Notes: a model not told the origin generated them from the sequence alone. DNA of 64,000 nucleotides from Bacillus sp. OV322 (GCF_900112495.1 NZ_FOMA01000001.1:434001-498000), one strand, 5' to 3'; shown: positions 16,041-25,313, counted from the stretch's first letter. Translations and numbers: made by a program.

Positions 16041-17858
16041 TTATTTTTTGTTTTCTTTTATGCCCTGTTTTGGGAATTGCAGATTATGCAAGGTTTTGTA
16101 TCTGCCCCCTGCTTCCAGCAATTGGCTGTGAGTCCCGGACTCTGCGACTTGCCCATCTTCAATGACAATAATTTGGTCAGCCATTTTTATCGTTGATAGC
16201 CTGTGTGCAATTACAATGCTTGTCCGGTTTATCAAAAGGTGTGACAAAGCTTCCTGGATTAAATGCTCGGACTCTGTATCAAGAGAGGCGGTCGCTTCAT
16301 CTAAAATAATGATTTCCGGGCTTCTTAATAAAGCTCTGCTGATGGCAATTCTCTGTTTTTGCCCACCGGATAGTTTCACACCCCTTTCCCCGACTTGAGA
16401 ATCATAGCCTTGCGGGAATGCCATAATGAACTCATGTGCATTGGCGGCTTTTGCCGCATTCATTATTTCCTGATCGCTTACTGAAATGTTTCCATAGGCG
16501 ATATTATCCCTGATGGTTCCATTGAATAAAAAGATATCTTGAGAGACTATCCCTATTTGGCCCCTGAGTGATTTTAAAGTAACATCTCTCAGGTCATAAC
16601 CATCTATTTGAATGCATCCCTGTACGGGGTCATAAAACCTTACAAGCAAACTGGCAATTGTAGATTTTCCGGCACCTGAGGAACCAGCAAGTGCAGTGAG
16701 CTGCCCCTTTGGGATCTTAAGATTGAGGTTTTTAATAACAGGAACATTCTCATCATAAGAAAAATGGACATTTTTGAACTCGATGCCTTCTTTAAGCGGC
16801 GGAAGTTCTATTGCCTGTTTTTTATCAAAAATGACAGGTTTGGTTTCAAGTATCTCTGTAATTCTTTCATATGCTGCTGCGGATTGCTGAACAGTGCTTA
16901 TCACTCTGCTGAAATTACGAACTGGGCTTTGAAGCAGCCTTAAATAGGCCATAAAAGCCACAATGGATCCTATAGTAAAATGGCCGGTCATCACCTGCCA
17001 TGCCCCAATTACAATGACGGCAATCAGTCCGATATTATTAAATAAGTCGATGATAGGGCCGAGCAAAGCCCTTAGTCGAACTGACTTAAGATTTGCTGAC
17101 ATGTTTTCTTTGTTTTTTTCTCCAAAGCGCGCTGACTCATGTTCTTCGTTTGTAAAAGATTGAATCAGCCTCATTCCGGATATGGAATCCTGCAGCTGAT
17201 TGCTGACATCTGCAACGGAATCCTGCACAGTCCGAAAAGACCTTCTGATTTTCTTTCCAAATGAACGGGTGAAATATATCATGAACGGAAATGTCAGCAA
17301 TAAAACAACCGTAAGCTTCCAGTTTATAAAAAGCATATAAACGGCAATGGCGAAGAATGTAACAATATCAGTGAATACCGCAAGCATGCTTGATGATATC
17401 AGCTGCTGAAGAATATTAACGTCGTTTGTGACTCGGGACATAATGTCACCGGTTCTGTTTTTATCAAAAAATTTCATATCAAGTGTTTGTATATGGCTGT
17501 ACATATGGTTGCGCAGATCTAAAATGGCATGCTGGCCAATTACAGATACCATATAGGTGTTAAAGTAGTTCAAGATACCAAGCAATATGGCTGCGCCAAG
17601 TATAGCTAGCGCTATAATGATCAATTGGTGAAATTGCTTGCCTGGAATAAGTTTGTCGATTGTGTACTGAGTCATTTGCGGAATGACAAACTCCAGGCAT
17701 GATATGGAAAGCATGCTAAGAGCAATGCCGATTAAATAAATCCATTTGGACTGCACCCTCCGAAACATTTGCTTGAGCATGCTCCAAATGCTTCCTTTAG
17801 AAGGAGCTGCACTCGCTGCACTGCGGCCGCTATGGCTAAAAGGAATATGGCCTGCCAA
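16041..17858 (-). CDS. Multidrug/lipid-type ABC exporter (fused membrane and ATPase domains)
   Basis: A 605-residue half-transporter. Six transmembrane helices lie in residues 35-330, with the coupling motif FFDKNRTGDIMSRVTNDV. The C-terminal ATPase has Walker A GSSGAGKST near residue 394, the signature LSGGQKQRIAISRALL and Walker B IIILDEATASLD. Such proteins homodimerise or pair with a second half-transporter to export hydrophobic compounds. Start codon is TTG with AAGGAGGG 5-6 bases upstream. The first 25 residues are Ser/Ala/Gly-rich and unlike the domain. The substrate is unknown. Confidence 0.88.
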   Translation of the reverse strand: MAGHIPFSHSGRSAASAAPSKGSIWSMLKQMFRRVQSKWIYLIGIALSMLSISCLEFVIPQMTQYTIDKLIPGKQFHQLIIIALAILGAAILLGILNYFNTYMVSVIGQHAILDLRNHMYSHIQTLDMKFFDKNRTGDIMSRVTNDVNILQQLISSSMLAVFTDIVTFFAIAVYMLFINWKLTVVLLLTFPFMIYFTRSFGKKIRRSFRTVQDSVADVSNQLQDSISGMRLIQSFTNEEHESARFGEKNKENMSANLKSVRLRALLGPIIDLFNNIGLIAVIVIGAWQVMTGHFTIGSIVAFMAYLRLLQSPVRNFSRVISTVQQSAAAYERITEILETKPVIFDKKQAIELPPLKEGIEFKNVHFSYDENVPVIKNLNLKIPKGQLTALAGSSGAGKSTIASLLVRFYDPVQGCIQIDGYDLRDVTLKSLRGQIGIVSQDIFLFNGTIRDNIAYGNISVSDQEIMNAAKAANAHEFIMAFPQGYDSQVGERGVKLSGGQKQRIAISRALLRSPEIIILDEATASLDTESEHLIQEALSHLLINRTSIVIAHRLSTIKMADQIIVIEDGQVAESGTHSQLLEAGGRYKTLHNLQFPKQGIKENKK

Positions 17859-17987
17859 CTTGTTCCCTCCTTATTCGGTAAACAATTTTAAGTAAATTTC
17901 TATTTATATGCATCTGAAATTCAATTTAAATCGTTATATTGGCTGAAGTCAAATTTTGATAGGCTATCTGTAAAACTATTACAAAAG

Positions 17988-18012
17988 ACAGTTATACGAA
18001 AACTGTTATAAT
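17988..18012 (+). promoter_or_regulatory. Putative control region of the ECF sigma operon
   Basis: ACAGTT (17988-17993) and AACTGT (18001-18006) form an inverted repeat directly before TATAAT (18007-18012). No good vegetative -35 box is present, so the promoter may use the ECF factor itself or an activator. Weak evidence. Confidence 0.35.
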
Positions 18013-18045
18013 CAGGTGGGATGAATAAAGAAAAAGGAGATATAT

Positions 18046-18621
18046 ATGAGTGATGTTGAAGCACAGCTATATCAAAGAATGAAGCTCGGCGATAAGAAGG
18101 CTTTAGAAGCTATTTATGACCGATACGCCAAACTCCTGTTTTCCTTTACATACAAAATGACAGGACAAAGCGAGTTATCTGAAGAAATTGTCCAAGAGGT
18201 ATTTATTAAATTATGGGCCGGAAAAGGACATTACGATGAAGGAAAAGGGAAGTTTTCAAGCTGGCTGCTGACGGTGACCCGAAATACTTGCATTGATCAG
18301 CTAAGAAAAAGGAAGGAATCAGCAGTACTTGAAAATCAGGATACCATTCCAAGTGATAATCCGAGTGTGGAAGATTTAGCGGAGTGGAGAGAAAACGGAA
18401 GCATTCTCAGGAAAGCTATATCAGAGCTTGGGGAAGAACAGCAGAAAATGGTGGAACTGTTTTATTTTAAAGGATTATCTCAGCAAAAGATTGCAGATTC
18501 CTGTAATTTGCCGCTCGGTACAGTAAAAGGAAGAATCCGTCTTGCGCTTGCACACCTAAAAAAACATTTACATGCATTTGGATATAAAGGGGGGGAATAC
18601 CTTGGAAAAAAAGAATTGTGA
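18046..18621 (+). CDS. ECF-type RNA polymerase sigma factor
   Basis: A 191-residue sigma-70 family protein with regions 2 and 4 only. Region 2 is residues 8-85 (LLFSFTYKMTGQSELSEEIV, then SWLLTVTRNTCIDQLRKR); region 4 is residues 125-180, with the helix-turn-helix KGLSQQKIADSCNLPLGTVKGRIR. It resembles the SigK/RpoE-like ECF group that pairs with RskA-type anti-sigma factors. AAGGAG precedes the ATG. Its 3' end overlaps the anti-sigma gene by 20 bases, a typical coupled arrangement. The inducing signal is unknown. Confidence 0.9.
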   Translation: MSDVEAQLYQRMKLGDKKALEAIYDRYAKLLFSFTYKMTGQSELSEEIVQEVFIKLWAGKGHYDEGKGKFSSWLLTVTRNTCIDQLRKRKESAVLENQDTIPSDNPSVEDLAEWRENGSILRKAISELGEEQQKMVELFYFKGLSQQKIADSCNLPLGTVKGRIRLALAHLKKHLHAFGYKGGEYLGKKEL

Positions 18622-19318
18622 ACCAATTTTGGATTATATGAATGGCCAACTGAGTGATATGGATAAAAAAAGATTTGAAAAGCATCTTACAGGATGTGAA
18701 GAATGCCGTAATGAATTAGACGAGTGGCAAATACTTATACAAGACCTGCCATTTGCATCTGAGCCGATCGAACCGCCAATTGGCATGAAGGAACGTATTC
18801 TTGGGAATGTATTCACAGAGGAACCAGCGGCAGAGCCCGCGAAAAAAGCTCCGCGTGAAAATAGCTGGTTAAAGCCAATGCTTGCGGCAGCCCTGTTTTT
18901 ATCTCTTCTTGGGAATGTCTATGCTGTTGTGAACAGCGGCAGTCAGAAATACAATGCAACAGAACAGGGAAATGCCATAGATAAAGTTGAAAAAGCTGTG
19001 AGTTTAAAGGCCTCAGATCACATACAGTCAAATGCAAAGGCACTTATGATCAAGAATGATACCAGTTTAGAATTGGTGGTGCATGCTGATAAGCTGGATA
19101 AAATGAAAGGAAAAGAAGTTTATCAGGTTTGGCTTTTGGAAAAAGGAAAGCCATATCGTGCCGGATCCTTTGTGCCAAACGAATCTGGTGAAGGAGGAGT
19201 CGTATTTAAGCTGGATTCATTCGGCAGCCATAAGTGGGATACTATTGCCATCACGCTTGAACCTGATGAAAAAAGCCAGACGCCTAAGGGAAGTATTTTG
19301 CTGAGCAAACCGCTATAG
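18602..19318 (+). CDS. Zinc-binding anti-sigma factor, RskA-like
   Basis: A 238-residue single-pass membrane protein. Residues 5-45 hold the anti-sigma zinc finger with the HxxxCxxC motif (KHLTGCEEC). A transmembrane segment is at about residues 90-110 (LKPMLAAALFLSLLGNVYAV) and the outer domain matches the RskA C-terminal fold (YQVWLLEKGKPYRAGSF, IAITLEPDEKSQTPKG). It should hold the ECF factor inactive at the membrane. The start is TTG 18602, 9 bases after GGGGGG; a frame from 18572 adds ten residues with no ribosome site. Confidence 0.88.
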   Translation: MEKKNCEPILDYMNGQLSDMDKKRFEKHLTGCEECRNELDEWQILIQDLPFASEPIEPPIGMKERILGNVFTEEPAAEPAKKAPRENSWLKPMLAAALFLSLLGNVYAVVNSGSQKYNATEQGNAIDKVEKAVSLKASDHIQSNAKALMIKNDTSLELVVHADKLDKMKGKEVYQVWLLEKGKPYRAGSFVPNESGEGGVVFKLDSFGSHKWDTIAITLEPDEKSQTPKGSILLSKPL

Positions 19319-19382
19319 CATGTAAGTTTTATAGAATTTTAAAGCTTTGTATGTAAAAAAGCTGCAAATGGAGGAGATATAA

Positions 19383-19865
19383 ATGAATGAAAATGATGCT
19401 ATCAGAAAATCCGTTTTGGAAAGTGTTGAAAATTTACCGCAGTCAAAATTGAATGCAGTGCCAGAAGACGGAGGATGGAGCATTATGCAGATTCTTGAGC
19501 ATTTATACTTGATGGAACGGTCTATAACCAAGTCGTTTGCAGTTTCACTTGCAGGCAATGAGAAAAAGGAAGTTTCCCCTAAACCGATAGAAATGACAAC
19601 AGACCGTTCAACAAGGGTCGATGCTCCTCCTTTTGTTATTCCTGAGGATTCCGATATTTCTCTGGATGAAATGAAAAAGAAACTTGAACAATCAAGAATG
19701 GATTTTATTAAAGTGACAGGAACCGCCAGTGAAGATGATTTGAACCTAAAATCTTTCAGGCACCCGCTTTTTGGAGACTTAAGCTTAAAGCAATGGGTTC
19801 CATTTGTGGGCCTGCACGAAAAGCGGCACCTTCAGCAAATAGAAGAAACCAAATCAAGAATCTAA
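19383..19865 (+). CDS. DinB-family protein
   Basis: A 160-residue DinB_2-type four-helix protein. The N-terminal WSIMQILEHLYLMERSI and the C-terminal GLHEKRHLQQIEE supply candidate metal-binding histidines (HL...HEKRH). It is related to, but clearly distinct from, the DinB protein at 2952-3422. Many such proteins are metal-dependent transferases with bacillithiol; the role here is not known. ATG 19383 follows GGAGGAG by 7 bases. It stands 64 bases after the anti-sigma gene and could be in the same operon, which would make it a member of that regulon. Confidence 0.8.
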   Translation: MNENDAIRKSVLESVENLPQSKLNAVPEDGGWSIMQILEHLYLMERSITKSFAVSLAGNEKKEVSPKPIEMTTDRSTRVDAPPFVIPEDSDISLDEMKKKLEQSRMDFIKVTGTASEDDLNLKSFRHPLFGDLSLKQWVPFVGLHEKRHLQQIEETKSRI

Positions 19866-19888
19866 TAAAGTGTTTATTATAAGTTATT

Positions 19889-20044
19889 CTCTTAAGAATT
19901 GTTGGTTTTTAATAAGTTCTGTGGGGTGAGTGGAGCGTAAGGTGCGAAACTCTGCGGGCTCTCCGCCCCCGCGTGGAAAGCGCGCATTCTGGAGCGGGAA
20001 TCCCCCCTCGTTCCATTGCCGCAAAACTTTTGAAAACAGCCTTG
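19889..20044 (+). repeat. Dispersed repeat family A, copy 3
   Basis: Starts CTCTTAAGAATTGTTGGTTT and ends TTTGAAAACAGCCTTG, in the opposite orientation to copy 1. The middle contains GGAGCGTAAGGTGCGAAACTC and GCGTGGAAAGCGCGCATTCT, shared with copies 5 and 7. Confidence 0.85.
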
Positions 20045-20161
20045 TAATAAAGCCAGGCGATTATTTAGAGAGGAAAATAAGAGTTTGTAAAATATACTAA
20101 GAAAATGATTTTTAAATAATTTTTGCCAATAGGGTAAAAAAAGAGTTATATTAGCCTTTAT

Positions 20162-20190
20162 TTGGCATAGGTAAATTACTTTAGTATAAT
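20162..20190 (+). promoter_or_regulatory. SigA promoter of the thioesterase gene
   Basis: TTGGCA (20162-20167), a 17-base spacer and TATAAT (20185-20190). Confidence 0.75.
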
Positions 20191-20233
20191 GTAAATACAG
20201 AAAAACTTTACGTTGAAAAAGGAGATCGAAAAT

Positions 20234-20746
20234 ATGGAAGAAATCAAGTATTGCCGTGATTCACTGGTGATTAAAACCAGCATGGTGCTTCCCCCTGATA
20301 CGAATAATATCGGGACAATGTTCGGAGGCAAATTAATGGCTTACATAGATGATGTTGCGGCAATTTCTGCAATGCGCCATGCCAGGAATTCTGTGGTTAC
20401 AGCATCTACAGACTCCGTGGATTTTATGCACCCTATTCTTGAAGGAAATGCCGTTTGTCTTGAATCCTTTGTCACTTACACAGGAAGGTCTTCTATGGAA
20501 ATTGTTGTTAAGGTTGTGGCTGAAGATCTGCTTTCTGGAGAACGGAATCTTTGTGCAATGTCGTTTTTAACATTCGTTGCAATTGATAAAGACGGCAAGC
20601 CGCAGCCTGTTCCTAAAGTTGTTCCGCAGACAGAAATGGAGAAAAGCCTCTATCAGACTGCCAAATCGCGAGCTGAATTGCGAAAAAACAGAAGAAAAGA
20701 TACCCAGGATATTGCAAGCACGTTTGGCGTTGACCTGCCTTGGTAA
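20234..20746 (+). CDS. Acyl-CoA thioesterase, hotdog fold (YkhA-like)
   Basis: A 170-residue member of the bacterial/ACOT thioesterase family that hydrolyses medium- to long-chain acyl-CoA. Features are the N-terminal PPDTNNIGTMFGGKLMAYIDDVA (the GxxxGG-like hotdog helix with catalytic Asp), VTASTDSVDFMHPILEG and the C-terminal basic tail ELRKNRRKD. AAAGGAGA is 8 bases before ATG 20234; a TTG at 20213 would place the ribosome site inside the gene. A clear SigA promoter lies 44 bases upstream and a terminator follows. Confidence 0.87.
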   Translation: MEEIKYCRDSLVIKTSMVLPPDTNNIGTMFGGKLMAYIDDVAAISAMRHARNSVVTASTDSVDFMHPILEGNAVCLESFVTYTGRSSMEIVVKVVAEDLLSGERNLCAMSFLTFVAIDKDGKPQPVPKVVPQTEMEKSLYQTAKSRAELRKNRRKDTQDIASTFGVDLPW

Positions 20747-20747
20747 A

Positions 20748-20790
20748 CACAAAAAAACCAGCCTTCCAGGAAAGCTGGTTTTTTTTGTGT
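20748..20790. terminator. Bidirectional terminator, thioesterase / Bax-inhibitor-like gene
   Basis: CACAAAAAAACCAGC, a short TTCCAGGAAA loop region and GCTGGTTTTTTTTGTG give a GC stem flanked by A- and T-runs on the two strands. Confidence 0.85.
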
Positions 20791-20833
20791 TTTTTGTCTG
20801 TTTAATGTTCTGTGAAACTCTTCAAGCTGTCCC

Positions 20834-21469
20834 TTAATCGTCGTTTGAGAGGATCCCAAAGAAACGAAGGATATTTATGAAAAGGTTAATGAAATCCAGA
20901 TACAGATTCAATGCCATCAGCGGCACTTCTTTGGCACTTACTCCATAGTGTTTCATTCTGTTGATATCAAATAAAACATAACCGCTGAATACTAATATTC
21001 CAATAAAAGAATAAATCAGCATGGCCATTGAGCTAAGCGGGGAAAAAATATTGAAAATGCCCAGTACCACTAAAGCAAGAAGGGCAGCAAACAAAAATCC
21101 GCCAAGAAAAGAAAGGTCACGTTTAGTGGCTGAAGCATAAAGTGCCAACCCGCCAAAAACTGCAGTAGCAGTAACTCCGGCCATTAATACCACATTAGCT
21201 CCAGATTCGGCAATATAGTGGGCAATGATCGGATAGGTTGTAATGCCAGAGATAAAAGTGAACAGATAAAGGAACGTATATCCTATGGATTTTCTCTTCC
21301 TCATGATAAAGGCTCCGATCAGCATGGCTACTTCAAGAAGGGCTAGAGGGAGAAACAGCGCCTGCGGAATGTACATCCCCGCTGCCATTCCAATAACGGA
21401 AATGGCCAGTGATAAAGCAAAAGATCGAAGCACGGAAGGCATATAATTAGGGGCAGTCTGTGTATACAT
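20834..21469 (-). CDS. Bax inhibitor-1/YccA-family membrane protein (YetJ-like)
   Basis: A 211-residue polytopic protein with seven predicted helices. Family marks are TTYPIIAHY in the middle, VLFDINRMKH and the terminal ALNLYLDFINLFINILRFFG with the buried aspartates that form the pH-sensitive pore in YetJ. YetJ is a pH-gated calcium leak channel in B. subtilis; the same role here is inference. GAGGTGA precedes ATG 21469. Confidence 0.87.
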   Translation of the reverse strand: MYTQTAPNYMPSVLRSFALSLAISVIGMAAGMYIPQALFLPLALLEVAMLIGAFIMRKRKSIGYTFLYLFTFISGITTYPIIAHYIAESGANVVLMAGVTATAVFGGLALYASATKRDLSFLGGFLFAALLALVVLGIFNIFSPLSSMAMLIYSFIGILVFSGYVLFDINRMKHYGVSAKEVPLMALNLYLDFINLFINILRFFGILSNDD

Positions 21470-21633
21470 GATTTCACCTCGAAAAAGAATTATATCTATT
21501 AAGCTCTGCTTAGCATAGAGCTTTAACAGTACTATTTATTAATACGAAACAAATGCAGATAAGTTTCATTTTTATCATTTTTGGACTAATCTTATTCAGT
21601 ATCGAAGGAAAATTGGTATGGAGGGAAATTAAA

Positions 21634-21870
21634 ATGAGCGAATGCAAATTGAATCATAGTGAAGCAGATATAAAACTAAAAATTGAACAGCAGCGAAAAT
21701 TTTTGCCAGAAGATGTTTTAAACGGGCTTAAGCAGTTTACTGTAGTGGAATCTCGCCAGGAACAGCTTAATGAGGTATTTCATTTATTGAAAAAGTATGA
21801 CCTTTCATCCAAAGAAGAACAAGAGAAAAGAAATCAATTGTTTTTACAAATATTCAAAGAAACACTGTGA
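21634..21870 (+). CDS. Hypothetical protein, 78 residues
   Basis: A small soluble, charged, helical protein (SEADIKLKIEQQRKFLPED, then EQLNEVFHLLKKYDLSSKEEQE). I recognise no family. GGAGGG is 8 bases before ATG 21634; an upstream ATG at 21553 would add a hydrophobic segment but has no ribosome site. No neighbour suggests a role. Confidence 0.7.
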   Translation: MSECKLNHSEADIKLKIEQQRKFLPEDVLNGLKQFTVVESRQEQLNEVFHLLKKYDLSSKEEQEKRNQLFLQIFKETL

Positions 21871-21910
21871 TTAAAGGAGGCCCGGGATTCCGGTCCTATA
21901 TTTATGCAGA

Positions 21911-21985
21911 ACTCTTTTCTTAAAGATTGTTGTTTTTAATATGTTCTGTGTGATTCCGTGTTCAATAGCCGCAAAGTTTCTGGTA
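21911..21985 (+). repeat. Dispersed repeat family A, copy 4 (internal deletion)
   Basis: Only the two ends are left: CTCTTTTCTTAAAGATTGTT through GTTCTGTG, then directly TTCAATAGCCGCAAAGTTTC. The GC-rich middle present in other copies is missing. Confidence 0.75.
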
Positions 21986-22309
21986 ATGCGTAAGTCATTA
22001 TAGAATCTTATTCCGGATATAAGAAAAATAAAGATGAAATAGTATTAAATTTTTTGCAAATAAATTGAATTTGAAGATTTATCAAAGTATTGCAATATTT
22101 GTAAAAAGCAATAGAAAAAAGAAAATAAAAAAATTTTACTGCAATATAATATCTGAATATTTATTTTTATCTAAAAACGGTAGCGGTAAGCAATCCGCTG
22201 TTGAAATAATTTTGTAATCCTATTTCAATACATTAATTATCTCTACAAATGGTAATTGTATCTATTATTTATAGAAAATTTATAATTTTCTAATTTTTTT
22301 ACAAAACTA

Positions 22310-22359
22310 TTGAATATTTATTAAAAATTGTTTACACTCAGAATAATTATCAGAAAATT
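22310..22359 (+). promoter_or_regulatory. opp promoter with a CodY-like box
   Basis: TTGAAT (22310-22315), a 17-base spacer and TACACT (22333-22338) form a moderate SigA promoter. AATTATCAGAAAATT at 22345-22359 differs at one base from the CodY consensus AATTTTCWGAAAATT and lies just after the expected transcription start, a repressing position. The 529-base gap before oppD is otherwise very AT-rich, with a further palindrome AGAAAATTTATAATTTTCT at about 22273. Confidence 0.65.
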
Positions 22360-22399
22360 TATTATTTTATTAAAAAAGTAAAAGTTAGGGGGGACTTCA

Positions 22400-23428
22400 A
22401 TGGGTAAACCAATTCTTCAGCTAGAAAACCTAACAACATCATTTCAAATTGGTGATGAATATCACGCTGCTGTAGACGGAGTTTCATTTACAGTTTATGA
22501 AAATGAAATTGTGGCTGTTGTAGGCGAATCAGGCTGCGGAAAAAGTGCACTGGCGCTATCCATAATGAAACTTCATAATCAGAAACGCACCAAATTTGAC
22601 GGGGCTATTAAATATAAGGAAACCAATATTGTTCCATTGAGTGAATCGCACATGAATAAAATCCGGGGTAAGGACTTAGGGATGATCTTCCAGGAGCCGC
22701 TTACAGCTCTTAATCCTCTGATGACAATCGGCAAGCAGATCGAGGAGAACCTGGATTTTCATACCGACTTGACAAAGGAGCAGAAGAAAGAGAGAACGCT
22801 TGAACTGCTGGCACAAGTGGGCATTCCCTATCCAGAGCGTACATATAAACAGTATCCTCATGAGCTTTCCGGCGGAATGAGACAGCGTGCGATGATTTCC
22901 ATTGCGATTGCATGCAGCCCTGCTTTGGTTATTGCTGATGAGCCGACAACGGCCCTTGATGTAACAATTCAGGCGCAAATTCTGGATTTGCTGAAGTCCA
23001 TCCAGGAAAAAACTCAGATGGGAATCATTCTAATCACACATGATTTAAGCGTTGTTGCTGAAGTTGCAGACAGGATTATAGTCATGTATGCCGGCCAGGT
23101 GGTTGAAACGGGTTCAGTGAAGGATATTTTCAATAAGCCCCTTCACCCATATACACGATCCCTTTTAAATTCGATTCCTTCTGCCACAACGAACAAGGAC
23201 CGTTTGCATGTCATTGAGGGAATTGTTCCATCACTTGCAAATATGGACCGGAAAGGCTGCCGGTTTAAAGAAAGAATTTCATGGATTCCTGATTATGCTC
23301 ATGAAGAATCTCCTCAGCTGCACGAGGTGGATAAAGATCACTGGGTACGCTGCACCTGCTATAAACATTTTCATTTTCAGGGTGAAGAAGGAGAAGAGAT
23401 CACACATGACTTTACTCAAAGTAAATGA
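22400..23428 (+). CDS. oppD: Oligopeptide ABC transporter, ATPase OppD
   Basis: A 342-residue peptide/nickel-class ATPase. Walker A is GESGCGKS at about residues 42-49, the signature LSGGMRQRAMIS near 156, Walker B LVIADEPTTALD, and the C-terminal oligopeptide-transporter extension carries conserved cysteines near CRFKE and VRCTCYKH. These C-terminal cysteines often bind an iron-sulfur cluster in this family. The start ATG follows GGGGGG. It heads an operon ordered D-F-B-C-A, like the app operon of B. subtilis rather than opp, though appA-type subunits differ. Confidence 0.9.
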   Translation: MGKPILQLENLTTSFQIGDEYHAAVDGVSFTVYENEIVAVVGESGCGKSALALSIMKLHNQKRTKFDGAIKYKETNIVPLSESHMNKIRGKDLGMIFQEPLTALNPLMTIGKQIEENLDFHTDLTKEQKKERTLELLAQVGIPYPERTYKQYPHELSGGMRQRAMISIAIACSPALVIADEPTTALDVTIQAQILDLLKSIQEKTQMGIILITHDLSVVAEVADRIIVMYAGQVVETGSVKDIFNKPLHPYTRSLLNSIPSATTNKDRLHVIEGIVPSLANMDRKGCRFKERISWIPDYAHEESPQLHEVDKDHWVRCTCYKHFHFQGEEGEEITHDFTQSK

Positions 23429-24332
23429 CTTAAAAGTCCACTTTCCAATAAAGGGAGGCTTTTTCAGAAGAGTTGTCGACTATGTAAGGGCCGTTGATGG
23501 TGTTTCTTTTGAACTTCAGCAAGGGGAAACATACGGATTGGTCGGCGAATCTGGAAGCGGTAAATCCACAACGGGCAAGGCGATTGTGAAACTCGAAAAA
23601 GTGACTTCAGGACAAATCTTATTTGACGGCAAGGATTTGGCAAAACTGAACCGAAAAGAAATCAAGCCTTTCCGGAAAGACATACAAATGATCTTCCAGG
23701 ATCCTTACTCTTCTTTGAACCCTAAAAAAAGAGTCCTGGATATAATCGCTGAACCTCTTCGCAATTTTGAGAGAATGTCACCAGGTGAAGAAAAAAAGGT
23801 TGTCCAGAATTACCTGGACAAAGTAGGGCTTAACCCTGAATCCATTTACAAATATCCTCATGAATTTTCCGGCGGGCAGAGACAGAGGATTGGGATTGCC
23901 CGGTCTTTAACCCTTAAGCCAAAGCTGATTATTGCAGATGAGCCTGTTTCTGCGCTGGACGTATCCGTACAGGCGCAGGTGCTGAATTTTCTTCAGGATC
24001 TTCAGAAAGAATTTAACTTAACATATCTTTTTGTCGGCCATGACCTGGGAGTAATCAGGCATATGTGTGACAGGATGGGAGTGATGTACCGCGGCCGTCT
24101 GGTAGAAGAAGGAACCAGCCAGGAAATTTATGAAAACCCGCAGCATATATACACTCAGCGGCTGATTGCTGCGATTCCTGAAATTCAGCCGGAGGTACGT
24201 GAGAAAAGGGCACTTATGAGGCAAACAGTTAATGAAGAATTTAAACGCTCATATTCCTCCTATTTTGATGATAATGGCAGGGCCTATGACTTAAAACCTA
24301 TTTCCAGCACACATAGAGTGGCATTACCATAG
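23406..24332 (+). CDS. oppF: Oligopeptide ABC transporter, ATPase OppF
   Basis: A 308-residue ATPase that forms a heterodimer with OppD. Walker A GESGSGKST is at about residues 47-55, the signature FSGGQRQRIGIARSL near 160 and Walker B LIIADEPVSALD follows. The start ATG at 23406 lies inside the oppD 3' end (23-base overlap) behind GGAGAAGAG; the frame is open further upstream but without family-like sequence. The overlap ensures coupled synthesis of the two ATPases. Confidence 0.9.
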   Translation: MTLLKVNDLKVHFPIKGGFFRRVVDYVRAVDGVSFELQQGETYGLVGESGSGKSTTGKAIVKLEKVTSGQILFDGKDLAKLNRKEIKPFRKDIQMIFQDPYSSLNPKKRVLDIIAEPLRNFERMSPGEEKKVVQNYLDKVGLNPESIYKYPHEFSGGQRQRIGIARSLTLKPKLIIADEPVSALDVSVQAQVLNFLQDLQKEFNLTYLFVGHDLGVIRHMCDRMGVMYRGRLVEEGTSQEIYENPQHIYTQRLIAAIPEIQPEVREKRALMRQTVNEEFKRSYSSYFDDNGRAYDLKPISSTHRVALP

Positions 24333-24347
24333 GGGGGCGAAGAAGAA

Positions 24348-25313
24348 ATGTGGAAGTTTATATTAAGACGATTGCTGATCATGATTCCTCAGCTGTTTAT
24401 TTTAAGTATCATCATATTCCTATTGGCTAAAGCTATGCCGGGAGATGCCCTGACAGGAAAGCAGATGGATCCCAAGGCAGATGCCAAAAGAATCGAAGAA
24501 ATCCGAAAGCAAATGGGGCTTGATGATCCTGTACCGGTCCAATATGTCCATTGGATTAAGAACATTTCGCACGGAGACTGGGGAGTTTCCTATACGCATA
24601 AAACACCAGTGCTGGATGTTATTGGCGACCGGATATGGAATACAATCTATCTGGGCATCGCAACACTTATTCTTACATACCTGATTGCCATCCCGCTTGG
24701 AATTCTGAGCGGAAGGTACAATGATTCGTGGATTGATAAGCTTATTACCGGCTATAACTATTTAGGTTATGCAACACCCATATTCATTTTCGCATTGATC
24801 GTACTGTTTGTTTTTGGGTTTAAACTTGAATGGTTCCCGACTGGCGGAACGGTTGATCCTCAGGCAGTACCCGGGACTTTTGCCTACTTTACGAGCAAAG
24901 TCTATCATCTGATTTTGCCGACCCTAAGCGGAGCACTCATTGCCACAGTGACCACTGTCCAATATTTAAGAAATGAAATTATTGATACGAAGATCAAGGA
25001 CTTTGTAAGGACAGCGCGTTCGAAAGGGATTCCTAATTCAAAAGTGTATAACCGCCATATTTTAAGAAACTCGCTTCTTCCAATTGCTGCTTTTATGGGA
25101 TACGAAATTACCAGTATAGTTGTTGGTTCCATTTTCGTAGAATCTATCTTTGGATATCCTGGAATTGGGCAGTTATTTGTTAAGTCGGTTCTGCTTCGTG
25201 ACTTTAGTGTAGTCAATGCGCTGGTAATCATGACAAGCTTTGCCACACTGCTGGGCACTCTTCTTTCAGACATTATATTAAGTGCGGTTGATCCGCGAAT
25301 ACGCATTGAATAG
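24348..25313 (+). CDS. oppB: Oligopeptide ABC transporter, permease OppB
   Basis: A 321-residue membrane permease with the DppB/OppB N-terminal domain (MWKFILRRLLIMIPQLF) and six predicted helices. The ATPase-coupling EAA-like loop lies around FVRTARSKGIPNSKVYNRHIL. It starts 15 bases after oppF with GGGGGGCGAAG upstream. It pairs with OppC to form the pore. Confidence 0.9.
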   Translation: MWKFILRRLLIMIPQLFILSIIIFLLAKAMPGDALTGKQMDPKADAKRIEEIRKQMGLDDPVPVQYVHWIKNISHGDWGVSYTHKTPVLDVIGDRIWNTIYLGIATLILTYLIAIPLGILSGRYNDSWIDKLITGYNYLGYATPIFIFALIVLFVFGFKLEWFPTGGTVDPQAVPGTFAYFTSKVYHLILPTLSGALIATVTTVQYLRNEIIDTKIKDFVRTARSKGIPNSKVYNRHILRNSLLPIAAFMGYEITSIVVGSIFVESIFGYPGIGQLFVKSVLLRDFSVVNALVIMTSFATLLGTLLSDIILSAVDPRIRIE

